Shown here: positions 1-11,338 of the stretch, in pieces | Numbering within the stretch: the first letter of the stretch is position 1 | Layout of the letters: every line of letters begins with the position of its first letter | Source of the DNA: Anaeramoeba flamelloides | Taxonomy: Eukaryota > Metamonada > Anaeramoebidae | Length of the DNA stretch: 64,000 bases | Reading direction: 5' to 3' | Assembly: GCA_027625915.1 (NCBI GenBank) | Contig: JANTQA010000036.1 | Location: 3,095,501-3,159,500 of the forward strand | Notes under the pieces: generated by a model | Told to the model about the DNA's origin: nothing | What the model saw: only the letters and a program-made list of their open reading frames with translations | The model's database searches: none | Position numbers and translations under genes: made by a program

Positions 1-770
1 AGTTAATTCAAAAATTAAAAATCCTCCGTTTTGGTGAATTAATTAATTATCTCCCTTTTAGAAAAAAAAGAATCAGAAAATATAAATTGGTATTCCAAAA
101 ATTTAAAACAACTAGAATATGAACTAGAAAATTTTAGAATTAAAATTTTAGAAAATAATCCAAGTTGGAAATGTCGTTAGGTTTTCCAGAATTCGAAAGA
201 ATTTAGTAAAATCTGAGATTTTACTCATTTCTTTTAAATTAAAAAAAAAGCACCGTTAGGTTTTCTTGAGTTTTCTGTTTTATTTGTAAAATCTATCAAT
301 TTAACAAATAAACAGAAAACTCAAGAAAACCTAACGACAAAAGATATTTAAAATAGAAGGGTTCAACTTCAATTTTAAAACTCATAAATTTTACAAATTA
401 CCTAAATAAATATTCTTATGTTATGAATAAAAATAAATCAAAATATTGTGAATTATGCAAAAAAATGAACAATTCAGATATCATTGAAGATTTAGACCAT
501 TTTGTCTTGAACTGCCCAGCCTATGAAAATAATAGCAAAATCTGGATAACCGAATTAAAAAAAATTAATATATCGAATATATTAAAAAATAATAATATTT
601 CTAATATTACTATAAAAAAGGATTCAACCTGCTTATTATCCTTAGTGGGAAATAAACTTATCTTTGAGTCTTTAATAAAATTCCTAAATAAAAATTTAGG
701 AATTCGGGCAAATAAGAGGGGTTAATAACTCCTCTCTTAAATAATAATAAAAAAAAAACTACATAAGTTT
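1..770 (+). mobile_element. LINE family A, 3' fragment (copy A1)
   Basis: The 3' end of a non-LTR retrotransposon. The C-terminal coding part runs to about 725 and contains a zinc-knuckle-like motif of the form CELC..HF...CP (from about 445 to 520), as is typical after the reverse transcriptase domain of LINEs. It is followed by a small terminal stem (gagg..cctc around 714-740) and an A-rich tail. The same protein tail is recognisable in copies at 2610-3640 and 41640-43040 on the other strand. The reading frame is broken near 355 (in-frame TAG) and by a hairpin module at 173-338. The copy is 5' truncated or runs off the window. It probably lies in an upstream VPS18 intron. Confidence 0.75.
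173..338. repeat. Hairpin module H1, inserted in LINE copy A1
   Basis: Starts GTCGTTAGGTTTTC and ends GAAAACCTAACGAC, so the outer ends are inverted repeats. Inside are two consecutive hairpins. One is built on TTTTCCAGAATTC and GTAAAATC..GATTTTAC. The other is built on TTGAGTTTTCTGTTTATTTG and its complement. It interrupts the LINE coding sequence between the codons for PSWK and the later GSTSILKL block. Related modules are at 2656, 39000, 41701, 46762 and 62318. Confidence 0.75.
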
Positions 771-1007
771 TTCGTAAACTATAACTCAAATTATAACAAA
801 GTGGAATTCAATTCATATACTTTTTATAATTACTTATCTATAATAAAAAAAAAAAAAAAAAATCCAATTCTTTTATCAGTTATTTCCGAAATTGGTCATA
901 GTGTATAGAACATCATCAAAATAATCAAAAAAAAAACAATTTTAATTTATATTATTTTTTTTTATTGATGTATTAATAATATCATTATAATTCAAATATT
1001 TCATCCA

Positions 1008-1040
1008 TCTATCCATTCATTCATTCATTCATTCATTCTG
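1008..1040. repeat. ATTC tetranucleotide microsatellite
   Basis: About six ATTC units with flanking ATCC variants, in the presumed VPS18 intron. The rest of 771-1107 is AT-rich intron-like sequence with nothing else recognisable. Confidence 0.8.
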
Positions 1041-1107
1041 TATTTATTTTTATATCATCTTTTAAATTTTATCTTTTCTTTATCCCTTTTAAAACAAATT
1101 TCTTTAG

Positions 1108-4100
1108 AGATTTCAATTTAAAGAAAAAAAGCCAATTACTGGTATTCATTACAATAGATTTCCACCGTATCGGGATTTTTTTTATGTTCTTGTTACAACA
1201 GCAGAAGAAATGAACCAGTTTATAGGGGGTCCAGACTTGAAAACTTTATTTCTTTCTTATGGAAAAAAAAAATTAACAACTTCAAATCAATTTGTTGAAA
1301 ATGGATCTACATTTTCAAAATTATCAATTTTTAACACACAAAAAAAAAAAACATTTGCTTGGTTTACAAGTGTCACAATTTATTTTGGTGAATTAAATTT
1401 TACTGGAAAAAATCCTAAAGATGAAGATTTACAAGTACAATTCTTTTTTTAATTTTTTTTCTTTATTGAATTCATTTTTTTTTTTTTTTTTTTTTTTGAA
1501 TTCAATTCATATTAAAATTTTTAAAAATTCGAGAATTTTCAAAAGTTTTTTAAAAATAATTCTTAATTTTAATTATTCTCATATTTAATAATTATTATAT
1601 ATTTTTTGTAATTAAATTCTTTTCAAATATAGATTGTTGAAGAAGCAAAAGTTTTGCCATATCCTCTTAAATTAAATTCAAATCCTAAACAAAATTCAAG
1701 GTCAAAATCTTTATTTCCTCAAGATATGATTTTAACAGAATTTCATTTTTTATTTATTTATCCAACTGATTTATCTGTTGTTTCCACGTTAGATGGTAAA
1801 CCATGGGAAGAAAAAAAAATCGAAGTAATATTTATTAATTATTCATTTTTTTAAAGATTACTTTATTTATTTTTATATTTATTTTTTTCTTGTTATATAT
1901 CATTATACCAACTTTCTCTCGAAATGATGTTTTGAAATATTAATACTAATCAAAGAGAGGAACATCTAATATGATTGGAATTACTCAAGATCCAGAAACA
2001 AAAAAAATAATTGTATATTCTAAAAAAGATTTATATAAAGTTGATGTTTTTTGAAGAAGATCGAAATATTTGGCTGATTTATTTAAAAAGAGGTGATTTT
2101 GAACAAGCGCTGATGAGCTCAAAAGTAAAAAATCTTTTAAATTCCCTTTTTTTTTTTTAGATTATTCACAATTTTTTTTTTTTTTTTTATAAATTGTAAA
2201 TGTATTCATTCCTTGAAAATTTACAATCTTTTGGATACAATATCATCTTTGATATTAAAACGATGAATTATTTAGTTAGAAACAAAAAAATTACAAATTT
2301 CTAACTTTTTTTTTTAACAATTGCTAATACAAAAAACAAGAAAGTCTTTTTAAATTAGATCAACTAAATACCTTTTAAAAAATAGGTTAACAAAAAATTT
2401 CCTATTTAATTTGAAATAATAATTACTCGAGATTTATTTCTAATCTGATATATCTAGGTAAATACATATTAATGAATAATCAAAATAAATATTATTAACT
2501 CCTTCTTTAGCATAACTTAAAACTAAACTCAAAATTAAACTCAATAAAATAAAAATAAATGAATACCGGTGTTTGAATGAAATTTACTGGATAAATTTAT
2601 GCGTTATTTTTTTTTTTTTTTTTTTTTGAAGGAAGGAAATCAATTTCCTCTTACAGCCGTTAGGTTTTTTTTAATTTAAGAAATAAACAGAAAATTTATT
2701 TAATTTTCAGTTTATTTCTTAAATTAAAAAAAACCGCCGTTAGCTTTTGCAGAATTTAAAAGAATGGAGAAAAATTAAAGATTTTACTCAATTCTTTTGA
2801 ATTCTGGAAAAGCTAGGCACTCTACGGCACTTCTCCCTAATTTCTAAATTTTTGTTGAGAAATTTCAATAAAGAATCGTAATTCTCTTTATCATTAACTA
2901 ATGATAAAATAAATAATGAGTCTTTATTTTGAATAATATCAAGGATATTATTCTTATTATTTTTGTTAATTTGAATTAAATCTTTAATCCAAATTATTCG
3001 ATTTTCTTTATAGAATGGGCAGTCCCATAAAAAATGATTGATATCTTCATCTGTATCTAGGTTTAAATATTTTTTGAATAAATTGAAAGAATTTAGTTTT
3101 TATTTTATTCTTATCATAAACATAAGAATATCTATTTAGATAATTTGTGAAATTTCTTAGTTTTAAGATGGGAGTAGAGCCCAACCATTTTAAATTTTTT
3201 TGTTGTTTGTTAATATTGTTATTATATCTAATAATTTTTAAATATTCCTGGCCTTTCCACCCAGTACTATTTATTATTAAGTTTTCTCGAAATTGATTAA
3301 GATTTGCATTTAGCAATTTTAAATTTTCTGCTTTCCAATTAATATTTTCGTTGTCTTTTTTTGAAAATTTTAAATTTTTTGATATGTGTTCGAAACCAAG
3401 ATTTTTTAATTTATTTTTGAGTTTAAGTCTTCTTTAATAAATCGAAATTCTTACTTGGTCTATTTTTGCCCCAGTTTTATAAATTATTCTTGGAGAGTGT
3501 GGATTAATTTTTAAATATTTTATGACTTTTTTATTTATCCCAACATCTATCGAGTTGATATCATTTTGGGTTAGATTGAAAATAACTAACCCATAAAATA
3601 ATTGGCTAATACATATCAAAAACTAAAATTCTTAAAGTCCTCATATTGAGAAAAACAACAATGTTCATTTTGATCTTTAATCAAAGATCCAAAGAAAATT
3701 CCAAAAGAAATCAATATGATTTTTCTACAATCTTTTTTACTACTTTCAATAACATTAGAATAACACATTTTTACTTGGTGACTATCGATCTTGAAATAAA
3801 AAAAAAAAATTTACAAAACAATTAGGTATCAAAAAAAAATTGAAAAAAATCAAAAACATAAAAACAAAAATATGAAAAAAATGATGAGAATTTTGATATT
3901 TCCAAAATTAAATTTTTTCTTCTAATATCCAATCAAACCCTTTAAATATAAACTAAAATTCAAAATTTTCCACACAGCTAAAACGTTCCAAACAATCATA
4001 ATAATACAATTTCATTGAAATTGGAAATAATTTTGATTTTTGTAAAATATGAAAATCATTTTTTCATCTTTTAGTTTTTGTTTTCATTTCATTGTTTGAA

Positions 4101-6392
4101 TTACGTAATTTGTTTCGTTCGATCAAAATTTTTTTGAACAATTGATATTATGTTAAAGTTGAGTTGTTCCAAATAGAAGAACTCAAATAAAATTAGTTGG
4201 TAGTATCTAACCATTTGATCGATCAATATTCCTAATAGAATTTAAGCAAATTTACCAATGTATTTTTTTGTTTTGCTCTCTCCAAAATTTTTAACACACT
4301 CTTGATTTATTTGTATTGATAATTATTTATTTATTGCTTTGTGGGTATTGTAATTTATGGAAAAGTGTTAACATTTCAATTAGTGAATGGTTCTAATTTG
4401 GTAAATCTTCTTGAATTGATTAAATAGGTTTTTTTTTTCGCAAATCAAATTTTGGTGTGTTAAAAATTTTGAATTGGGGTTTATGTAATTCACTCAATTA
4501 CAACTCTACCTCCTTTGACTGGAAAATAGTTTATTTGAGAAATTAATTAAACTTTTTTGATGAAATTTTCTTCCAAAACCATGAAATATTTAAAATACTA
4601 AAAACAATAATTCAAAATATTAATATTCTTAATTTTAATAAATATAAACATTAATATAAAAAAGAATAAGGAACAAAAGGATCATATCAATCAATTAAGG
4701 GCACTCCATTTGTATAAAAACGGGCATTATCATCAATCTGCATCGGTCTATGCAAAAACGACATTACCATTTGAAGAAATAGCCCTAAAATTTTTATCAA
4801 TTCCTGATCCTGATCCTCTTCAAATTTATTTAGTTAATAAAGTTGATACGATTAAAGAAACTGATCCAACCCAGGCAAGTTTGATTACCACATGGCTAGT
4901 AGAAGTATATTTACAAAATATTAATGATCTTGAAGCCCAATTAAAAAAAAAAAAACAAATACCACTTGAATTAAAAGAAGATGAATTAATAAACTATCAT
5001 ATTGATCAAAAAAGAATTAAAGAATTGGAAAATAAATTAAAAAACGCAATAGAAAATTTTAAAAATTTTTTATCTGACAATAAACAAGTATTAGATCAAG
5101 AAACAACATATTCTCGGATTATTTCACATGGAAGGATCCCAGAATTATTATTTTTTGCAGAAGCGACTGAAGATTATAAAACTGTAGTTAAGCATCACAT
5201 TCGGTTAGGCAATTATGGCGCGGCACTTGATTTACTGGTCAGACAAAAGGAAATGGAATTAATTTATATATATAGCCCACTTTTGATGTTCAATTCCCCA
5301 GTGGAAACAGTTCAAACATGGATCAAATTAAAAAAAAGACTATTGCCGCAGCGTTTATTACCAGCAATTATGAGGTATTCCCCTTCTCGTAACCCAAATG
5401 GTATTAAACAAAACCAGGCAATCCGCTATTTGGAATATTGCATAAACATTTTGGGAAACCAAGATCGATCCATCCACCATTATTTACTTTCGCTGTATGC
5501 ACAAATGGAAAATGATCACGATCTTCGAAGATTATTACGATCAGAGGGGCTCGTCAAGGTATATGACCAAAAATATGCACTTCGTCTTTGTAAAAAATTT
5601 AAACAAGATCGCGCTTGCGTGTATCTGTATGGGGAAATGGAGCTCTATGAACAAGCAGTGGAATTGGCTTTAAAAATTGACTTAAATCTAGCACAAGAAA
5701 AAGCCGACATGCCAGACGATGAAACCTTAAGAAAGCAACTATGGCTAAGAATCGCTAAACATGTTGTCGAACAAGTAGAAGACGTGCCACGGGCAATTGA
5801 ATTTTTAAAGCAAACCGATTTAATCACAGTTGATGATATCCTCCCCTTTTTCCCAGAAAACATTAAAATTAATGATTTTAGCACTCACATTAAAAGTTCA
5901 CTAGATACCTATACCAAGGAAATCAACGATTTAAAAGAAGAAATGAAAAGGGCAACAGACCGCGCTTTCAAAATTAGGCAAGACGTGCAAGAATTGCCAC
6001 AGAGATCATATACATTGTATTCCAACCAAACATGTAACTTATGCAGAAAGCCCTTACAATTTACAGAGTTTTATGTTTTCCATTGCGAGCATTCCTTTCA
6101 TAAGGATTGCTTAAAGGAACACATGATCCAAAATTATCTTTCGAATTTTCAAATTAAATCAATTAATAACATCGAAGAAAAAATTCTATTGTTGCAGGAA
6201 AATATCAAACTTGGGATCACAGAAAATAAACATAATACAAAGGCTGAAGAAGAAATTTTATCCTTAAAAAAAAAGTTAAGAAAAAAAATTGCTTTTGACT
6301 GTGTCATATGTGGTGAAATCGTTTTAAAATTAATACATCGTCCTTTTGTTCATAAAGTAAATGAAAAAGTTTTGGATTCTTGGAAAATTTAA
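1108..6392 (+). CDS. VPS18: Vps18-like HOPS/CORVET subunit, 5' end outside window, one frameshift
   Basis: Vps18 is a core subunit of the HOPS and CORVET complexes, which tether endosomes and vacuoles/lysosomes before fusion. Four exons are visible: 1108-1434, 1633-1824, 1956-2124 and 4671-6392, each with GT-AG borders. Exons 1-3 match the N-terminal Pep3/Vps18 beta-propeller region (FAWFTSVTIYFGEL; EFHFLFIYPTDL; IWLIYLKRGDFEQAL). Exon 4 carries the conserved FEEIALKFL and AALDLLVRQKEMELIY helical repeats. It ends in the split RING typical of Vps18: CNLC..HCEHSFHKDC, a coiled spacer, then CVICGE..HRPFV. At least the first exons lie upstream of the window. In exon 3 a run of six T at 2046-2051 puts the frame out by one, so the four exons total 2410 bases, one more than a multiple of three. 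This is either a homopolymer read error or a real lesion. The intron at 2125-4670 carries a LINE fragment and other repeats. Confidence 0.9.
2610..3640 (-). mobile_element. LINE family A, 3' fragment (copy A2) in a VPS18 intron
   Basis: Antisense to VPS18. Translated on the minus strand it gives ISQLFYGLVIFNL near 3590, PHSPRIIYKTG near 3490, ILKLRNFTNYLNRYSYVYDK near 3140, then a degenerate HFLWDCPFY segment near 3020 and KFLNKNLEIRE near 2860. This order matches the post-RT C-terminus of copies A1 and A3. Several frame breaks are visible. The hairpin module at 2656-2832 interrupts its 3' terminal sequence. It ends in a T-run on the plus strand (poly-A on the minus). Confidence 0.75.
2656..2832. 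repeat. Double-hairpin module H2
   Basis: Two hairpins in series. Stem C runs from GCCGTTAGGTTTTTTTTAAT at 2656 to the complementary block ending near 2735. A direct GCCGTTAG follows, then stem B from AGCTTTTGCAG (2742) to TTCTGGAAAAGCT (ending 2814), then AGGCACTCTACGGCACTT. The order and sequence match the modules at 41701, 46762 and (opposite strand) 62318. Confidence 0.8.
3641..3800 (-). repeat. Degenerate repeat family R (copy 1)
   Basis: On the minus strand this reads as a coding-like block including SFGIFFGSLIKDQNEHC. Related blocks occur at 17790-18200, 34240-34510 and 56180-56460 (plus strand). I do not recognise the parent element; it may be a decayed transposon gene. Confidence 0.5.
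4252..4500. repeat. Short inverted-repeat element (family N), copy 1
   Basis: The ends are inverted: CCAAAATTTTTAACACAC near 4281 and GTGTGTTAAAAATTTTG near 4455. The interior (AAAGTGTTAACATTTCAATT, TAGTGAATGGTTC) is found in reverse complement at 63870-64000. It lies inside VPS18 intron 3. Confidence 0.6.
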
Positions 6393-6754
6393 TCTTTAAT
6401 CTTTCCTTTTTTATTATTTATTATTTTTTTCTTCAATTATTTATTATTTTTTTCTTCAAAAAGGTTGTTTACAATAAAAAGTAATTTTTTCTCATAATTT
6501 TTAATTTAATCTTTAAAAATTACAAACTTTTTCGCAAAACAACATTTATTGTTGAAATTTTTCCTTTTTTTTGTTTTTGAATTTTTTATTATCAAAGATT
6601 ATTCAAAAAACATTTAATGTATAAGGTCTAATCAGGAATTAATTGTATTCAAAGTTTTATTACAAGTATTAATAATAATAATTTAAAATTAAGACTCTTT
6701 ATTCGTTCAAAAATCATAATTTAAAAAAAAAAATTGTTTTTTTTTTTTTTTTTT
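6393..6754. other. Intergenic, VPS18 3' flank
   Basis: AT-rich, with the repeated phrase TTATTATTTTTTTCTTCAA shortly after the VPS18 stop. No gene or RNA is recognisable. Confidence 0.6.
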
Positions 6755-7600
6755 ATTGAGGAGGAAGTGTAGATTACACTCTAAGTGCCCTTTTACTTAA
6801 ATTCCCTTCCAAAAATTTAAGCGTAAAATCATAGATTTCACGATTATTAATTAACGAAAATAATTTGAAACTGTCTTGATTTAAAATTATTTCATTAAAA
6901 TTTAATTCTTTTAACTTTTTCAGAAAAATTAATCTATCTTTTTCATAGGGAAGGACATACCCATAAAAAGTGATCAATATTTTCTATAATTTTCTTATGT
7001 TCATATTTTAAACATAAAGGACAAAATTTATTTGAATTTTTATTTATTACATAATAATATCTTTTTAAGCCGTTGGTAAATGTTCTCAATTTTAGAATTG
7101 TTGAACTTGATGGATAACTTGTATATCTTTGATTAATAAAAAAAATTTTTTGGTTTTTAATTATTGTGAAATATTTTTGTACCTTCCAACTGGTAGAATT
7201 CAACCACACATTATAATTATAATTATAAATTTCTTTTTTAAGAAGGTTTAAACTCTCCGAATTCCAGTTAATTTTATTTTTTATTCTTTGATTAAATTTT
7301 ATTAATTTTTCCAGATAGTGTAGAGATAATTCTTTTAATTTGTTTTTGAATTTGAATTTCTTTTTATTGATTGATATTGCCAAATTTTCGAATTTAAATT
7401 CTGTTTTATAAATAAGAACTGGTGTTTTTCTGTTTATTTTGTATATTTCAGTAATACATGTATTAATCCAAGAGTTTAAATAGTTTAGGGTTGCTATTTT
7501 ATAATTATATATTTCTAATCCATATGTTAATTGACTTAAAAAAATTGGTTTTTTATTAAATAGCCCAATATTTTTCATTAAATTTTTATGATCAAAAATA
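6755..7600 (-). mobile_element. LINE family A', 3' fragment
   Basis: Minus-strand coding relic. LSQLTYGLEIYNYKIATLNY corresponds to the usual YGxE(I/V)(W/Y) block after the RT domain. Later come PVLIYKTEFKFENLAIS, STILKLRTFTNGLKRYYYV, a knuckle CPLCLKYEHKKIIENIDHF..CP, and a tail NEIILNQDSFKLFSLI to ALRV. One frame change near 6960 separates the knuckle from the tail. The 3' end carries a small stem-loop, GTGTAGATTACAC at 6766-6778, followed by an A-rich tail (T-run on plus). It is 5' truncated at about 7600. Relatives are at 36640-36775 and 47325-47780. Confidence 0.8.
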
Positions 7601-7750
7601 TCTATCTATTTGAGAATTCTTTTTACACTTGATACTTATTTTTTTTAATAATTAAACTGTTTTCAACTTTTCAATTAGAAAAATAATACTTTGGTTTTAA
7701 AAGAAAAATTGTTTTTCTTATAGTTTTTATTTTCTTTTATTTGTTATCCA

Positions 7751-7950
7751 ATCAGTTACACTTTTAATACACTAACTTTCAACAAAATTTAAGGTACAAA
7801 AAAATCCCAAATTAAGGTACATTTATGGAATTTTTTTTTAAAACAAATAAAATTGCTAGAATTTGAATTTTGTTCCTTAATTTGAGATTTTTTTTGGGTG
7901 CCAATTTTGCTAAAAATTTGTGACTTAAATTTGAAACTGACTAAAAATAT
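7751..7950. mobile_element. Palindromic MITE (family M), degenerate copy
   Basis: The left end reads CAGTTACACTTTTAATACAC and the right end TGTGACTTAAATTTGAAACT followed by GACT. The inner arms AAATCCCAAATTAAGGTAC and GTTCCTTAATTTGAGATTTT are inverted. It is a worn copy of the family seen best at 44728-44932. Confidence 0.65.
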
Positions 7951-9790
7951 TAATTTATTTTAAAAAAAAGTTCTTTATTTTTTTATTATTGAATATTGAT
8001 AAGTTAAGAATTTAAAGAACATGGCCTTCTACAAACAAAAGAAAATATTTTTTACATTCTCTGGTACCATAAAATTTAATTTGTTAATAACTCATTTAAT
8101 AAAAAAAAAATTTGTATCTTTAATAGAAAATTCAAAATAAAATTACGTCTTTAAAATTAAAAAAGGGGGGTAAAAATATATTACTCAAATACTTGAGTTA
8201 CTTTTAAAACATATTTTTCAAAATCAATTTTGTTTTTAAACAAGCTTTTATCTTTATTTCTCTTTTTTAGTATGTTCAAATTTCAACATATTATCTAAAT
8301 ATTTCATAAAAATATTTTTCTTTGAAAGAAGAAATAAATCTTAGTATCTCTGTGTATGAAATTTAAAAAAATAATTTTCAAAATAGAATATAAAGTTTTG
8401 TAATAACTCTGTCGAAAAAATATCTTGATTTCAAAAAAAAAAAAATACAAACATTATTTTAAAATCAAGAAAGGGAATTAATGTATACGTTATATGGAAG
8501 CGTTTGAATCAATTTTTTTTTTTTTTTTTAACAAAAAAAATATAAAAAAAATCACCAAGTCATTAAATTAAAAATGTTCTCAAAATACTTTTTATCAATC
8601 TGTAAAATTCAATCTTTAATATAAAAAAAGAAAATTTTAATTTGATTATTTATAATAGATATTTTTTAATAACCCAATTTATATCATTTTGGTGAGTTAA
8701 TAACAAATAAAATTTTAAACTTTTCAGTGGATTTTAGTTTTATTTCTCGATTTTTAAAATATTTTTAAACATATAAAACCATTTCTAATTAATAATTCTA
8801 AAACAAATTAATAAATATTTTCAAATATCTTAATTACATAATAAAAGTTCACTTTTTATACTCTGAATATTTGAAAAAGAATATTACCTAATCTTTTTCA
8901 AGAAGAAAAAAATAGAATAAATATTTGTGAAGAAAATAACTGATCAATTTTTTTTGACTTGGAAGGATTCAATATTTGGTTACTCTTTCTTGTATTTGTA
9001 AAATAAGATTAAAGTTTATAAGGGTATTATTTAATTAGTCGATCAGAAATTAGGTAAAGTTAAATTTCATAAAAATAACAATCTTTGGGCGAATTTTTCT
9101 TTTTCTTATTTGGTTAAAAAACCCCAACAAAAAAGGATCAGATCTTTTTGTTGAAAAAATAAATTTATAAAATTATTCTCTTAATCCATGTTCTAAATGA
9201 ATTTTATATGAAAAGATACAAATATCTGACTTTTATATTAGTTAAACCCTCAATAGTCTTGTATTGTCAAAGATTAGAAACAATTAATTTTTCCAAAAAT
9301 AGTTTTTTTTTTGGATTTTTTTTTTTTATTTATTTTTTGATGATAAATACAATTTTTCATAAAGAAGTAATTCAGAGTAGTATTGATTTAAGGCAAAATT
9401 ATTCAATTTTATTGATTTATTAGTCCCAAAGAATTAATATTTGAGTTCAAAGAAACTGTAATTTAATTTATATTTTGTTCATTGTCTTTCTAAGATATTG
9501 GTAACCAGAGGTTTTTTAAGTCAAATAAAAAATAAACATTTATCATCCCAAAATACTCCCTTATTTGAGAAATTAAGGATTATCCGAATTTTGTGACCAG
9601 TGAATACTATTTTTCTACCTAGTAACATATTTATAGACTTAAAAGAAACTTGATCTAAGGGATCTTGCTAACTTGAAAAATTTAGGTTTTTTTTGGAAAA
9701 TTTTGAGTTGGGCAAAAAACAATTTTCCTTCATCAAATCCAAATTATTCTCAACAAATTTTGAAGAAAAAAATTTCATTAGGAAAATTTC

Positions 9791-9861
9791 ACTCCACTTT
9801 CTTTTCAAGTATGTTAGAGTGTAGCGAGAGAGTATAAATATACTTGAAAAGAAAGTGGAGT
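9791..9861. repeat. Perfect 22-bp hairpin
   Basis: The left arm ACTCCACTTTCTTTTCAAGT (+AT) at 9791-9812 pairs exactly with 9840-9861, with a 27-base loop. Weaker pairing continues outward. Confidence 0.85.
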
Positions 9862-10260
9862 GTCATTTTCTTAATATCAAAAAAAATAACTTTTTAGTTT
9901 TGACTTGTTTTGTATCGGAAATTCAATAAGTTTTTGGATCAAAAAAAGATTTTCAAGCAAAATACAAAAAATTCGAAAAATCACAAAAATGGCAATATTT
10001 TGACTTTTCCTCAATTCATTGTCTTTTAAAGCTTTTTTTCTGTTTCTAGTATTTTTTTTTCAACCCTCACTGAGCATAAAATTCAAATAGTCCTTAAAAA
10101 TTATCTAAAATAAGGCCACTATTGCCTTTACAGGGATTAAAACACAAGTGAAATGTTGTCTTTATTTCTTAGTATCCAGAAGAACTATCAAATTTCATAT
10201 TTTTTGGAATTCGTAATTTTGACAGATCAGATTCTCATTAGCAAACCTATTACTGAAAAC

Positions 10261-10356
10261 CATATCCCAACCATGTTTGTTCTAACTTTCATTTTTCAGA
10301 GGTAAAAATTGATTGTAAGACAATACTTCAATTAGAACAAACATGGTTGGGATATG
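10261..10356. repeat. Perfect 25-bp hairpin
   Basis: CATATCCCAACCATGTTTGT (+TCTAA) at 10261-10285 is exactly complementary to 10332-10356, with a 46-base loop. The stem is richer in G+C than its surroundings. Confidence 0.85.
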
Positions 10357-11338
10357 ATCATTAAATTTATCAAAATGCAAATTTTTCTTTGTCATTTTAA
10401 AAATAATTTAAAATGAAAAGGGGAAAAGTTAGAAGTGATTTGTTTTTTATTTGTCATTCATTTTCATTGTTTGTTTTTCTCAAAATGTGAAAAAAATTTT
10501 TTTTATTTTTTTATTTTTTCATCTTTTATTTTTTTGATTTTTTTGATCTTATTTGTAAAAAAAATTTTATGTGTTCTGATCTTTTTTTGTAAAAAATTTT
10601 TTATGTGAGCTTTTCTACAAAAAAAAACACTTTTTTGTTGGAAACGATGGAATTGAATATCGTCAATTTGGCTTTAAAAGGAAAAAACAATTTCTTTTTC
10701 ATTTTTTTGAGGTTGCTAAAAATTAGCTGCGCTGAAAAAAATGACAAACGATTTTAAAAATCCAAAAAATGTTTTTGGGTTCAAAAAATTTGCAAAAAAT
10801 TCGCAAAAATTATCAATTTTGGGTTTCTGGTGAATTGAAAAGATAAAGTGTCTAAAACAGTGGTTTTTTAACCCCCCATATCCCAGAAATGGCCTTTTTT
10901 TAGATAGTCCTTAATGTATTTTCAATTTTTAATAAAAGATCATCAGAAACTTTAACAATATTCAAGAAATTACATTCGTTATGTATCTAAAGAAATCATT
11001 TTTGAAGGTACATCCAAAATAAAGAGAATTATTACAATTTCTAAAAACTCGAACAACTAATTTGTTGATCAGGTTTATTGATCCTTTGTTAAAGTCGATT
11101 TTCTACCTTTTGAGAAAGAAAAAAATATATTAAAGTTTCTAATTCTTGAACTAAAAAACTAAAATCATTTTTTTACACTTTCTTTTTGATTAAAAAAAAA
11201 AACACAGAATTTTAAATAATTTACTAAAATTACCTTTTTTTTCTTTTTGTTACAAACAAACCAACTTAACTTCAAAATTCTATTCTCTTTTTTCTTAAAA
11301 TTAAAAACTACAAGATTATTTCTTCTTTTTTTTATTTG

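Larger units (their letters stand above)
7951..11338. other. Long intergenic stretch before the pocket-protein gene
   Basis: No gene is recognisable. It holds two perfect hairpins (9791-9861, 10261-10356) and a block at about 8500-8950 that loosely resembles 31250-31700 (shared ATTTATAATnnATA, AACCCAATnTTA, AGTGAGnTAnTA in the same order). The last 100 bases before 11339 are pyrimidine-rich, as is common upstream of starts in such genomes. Confidence 0.5.
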
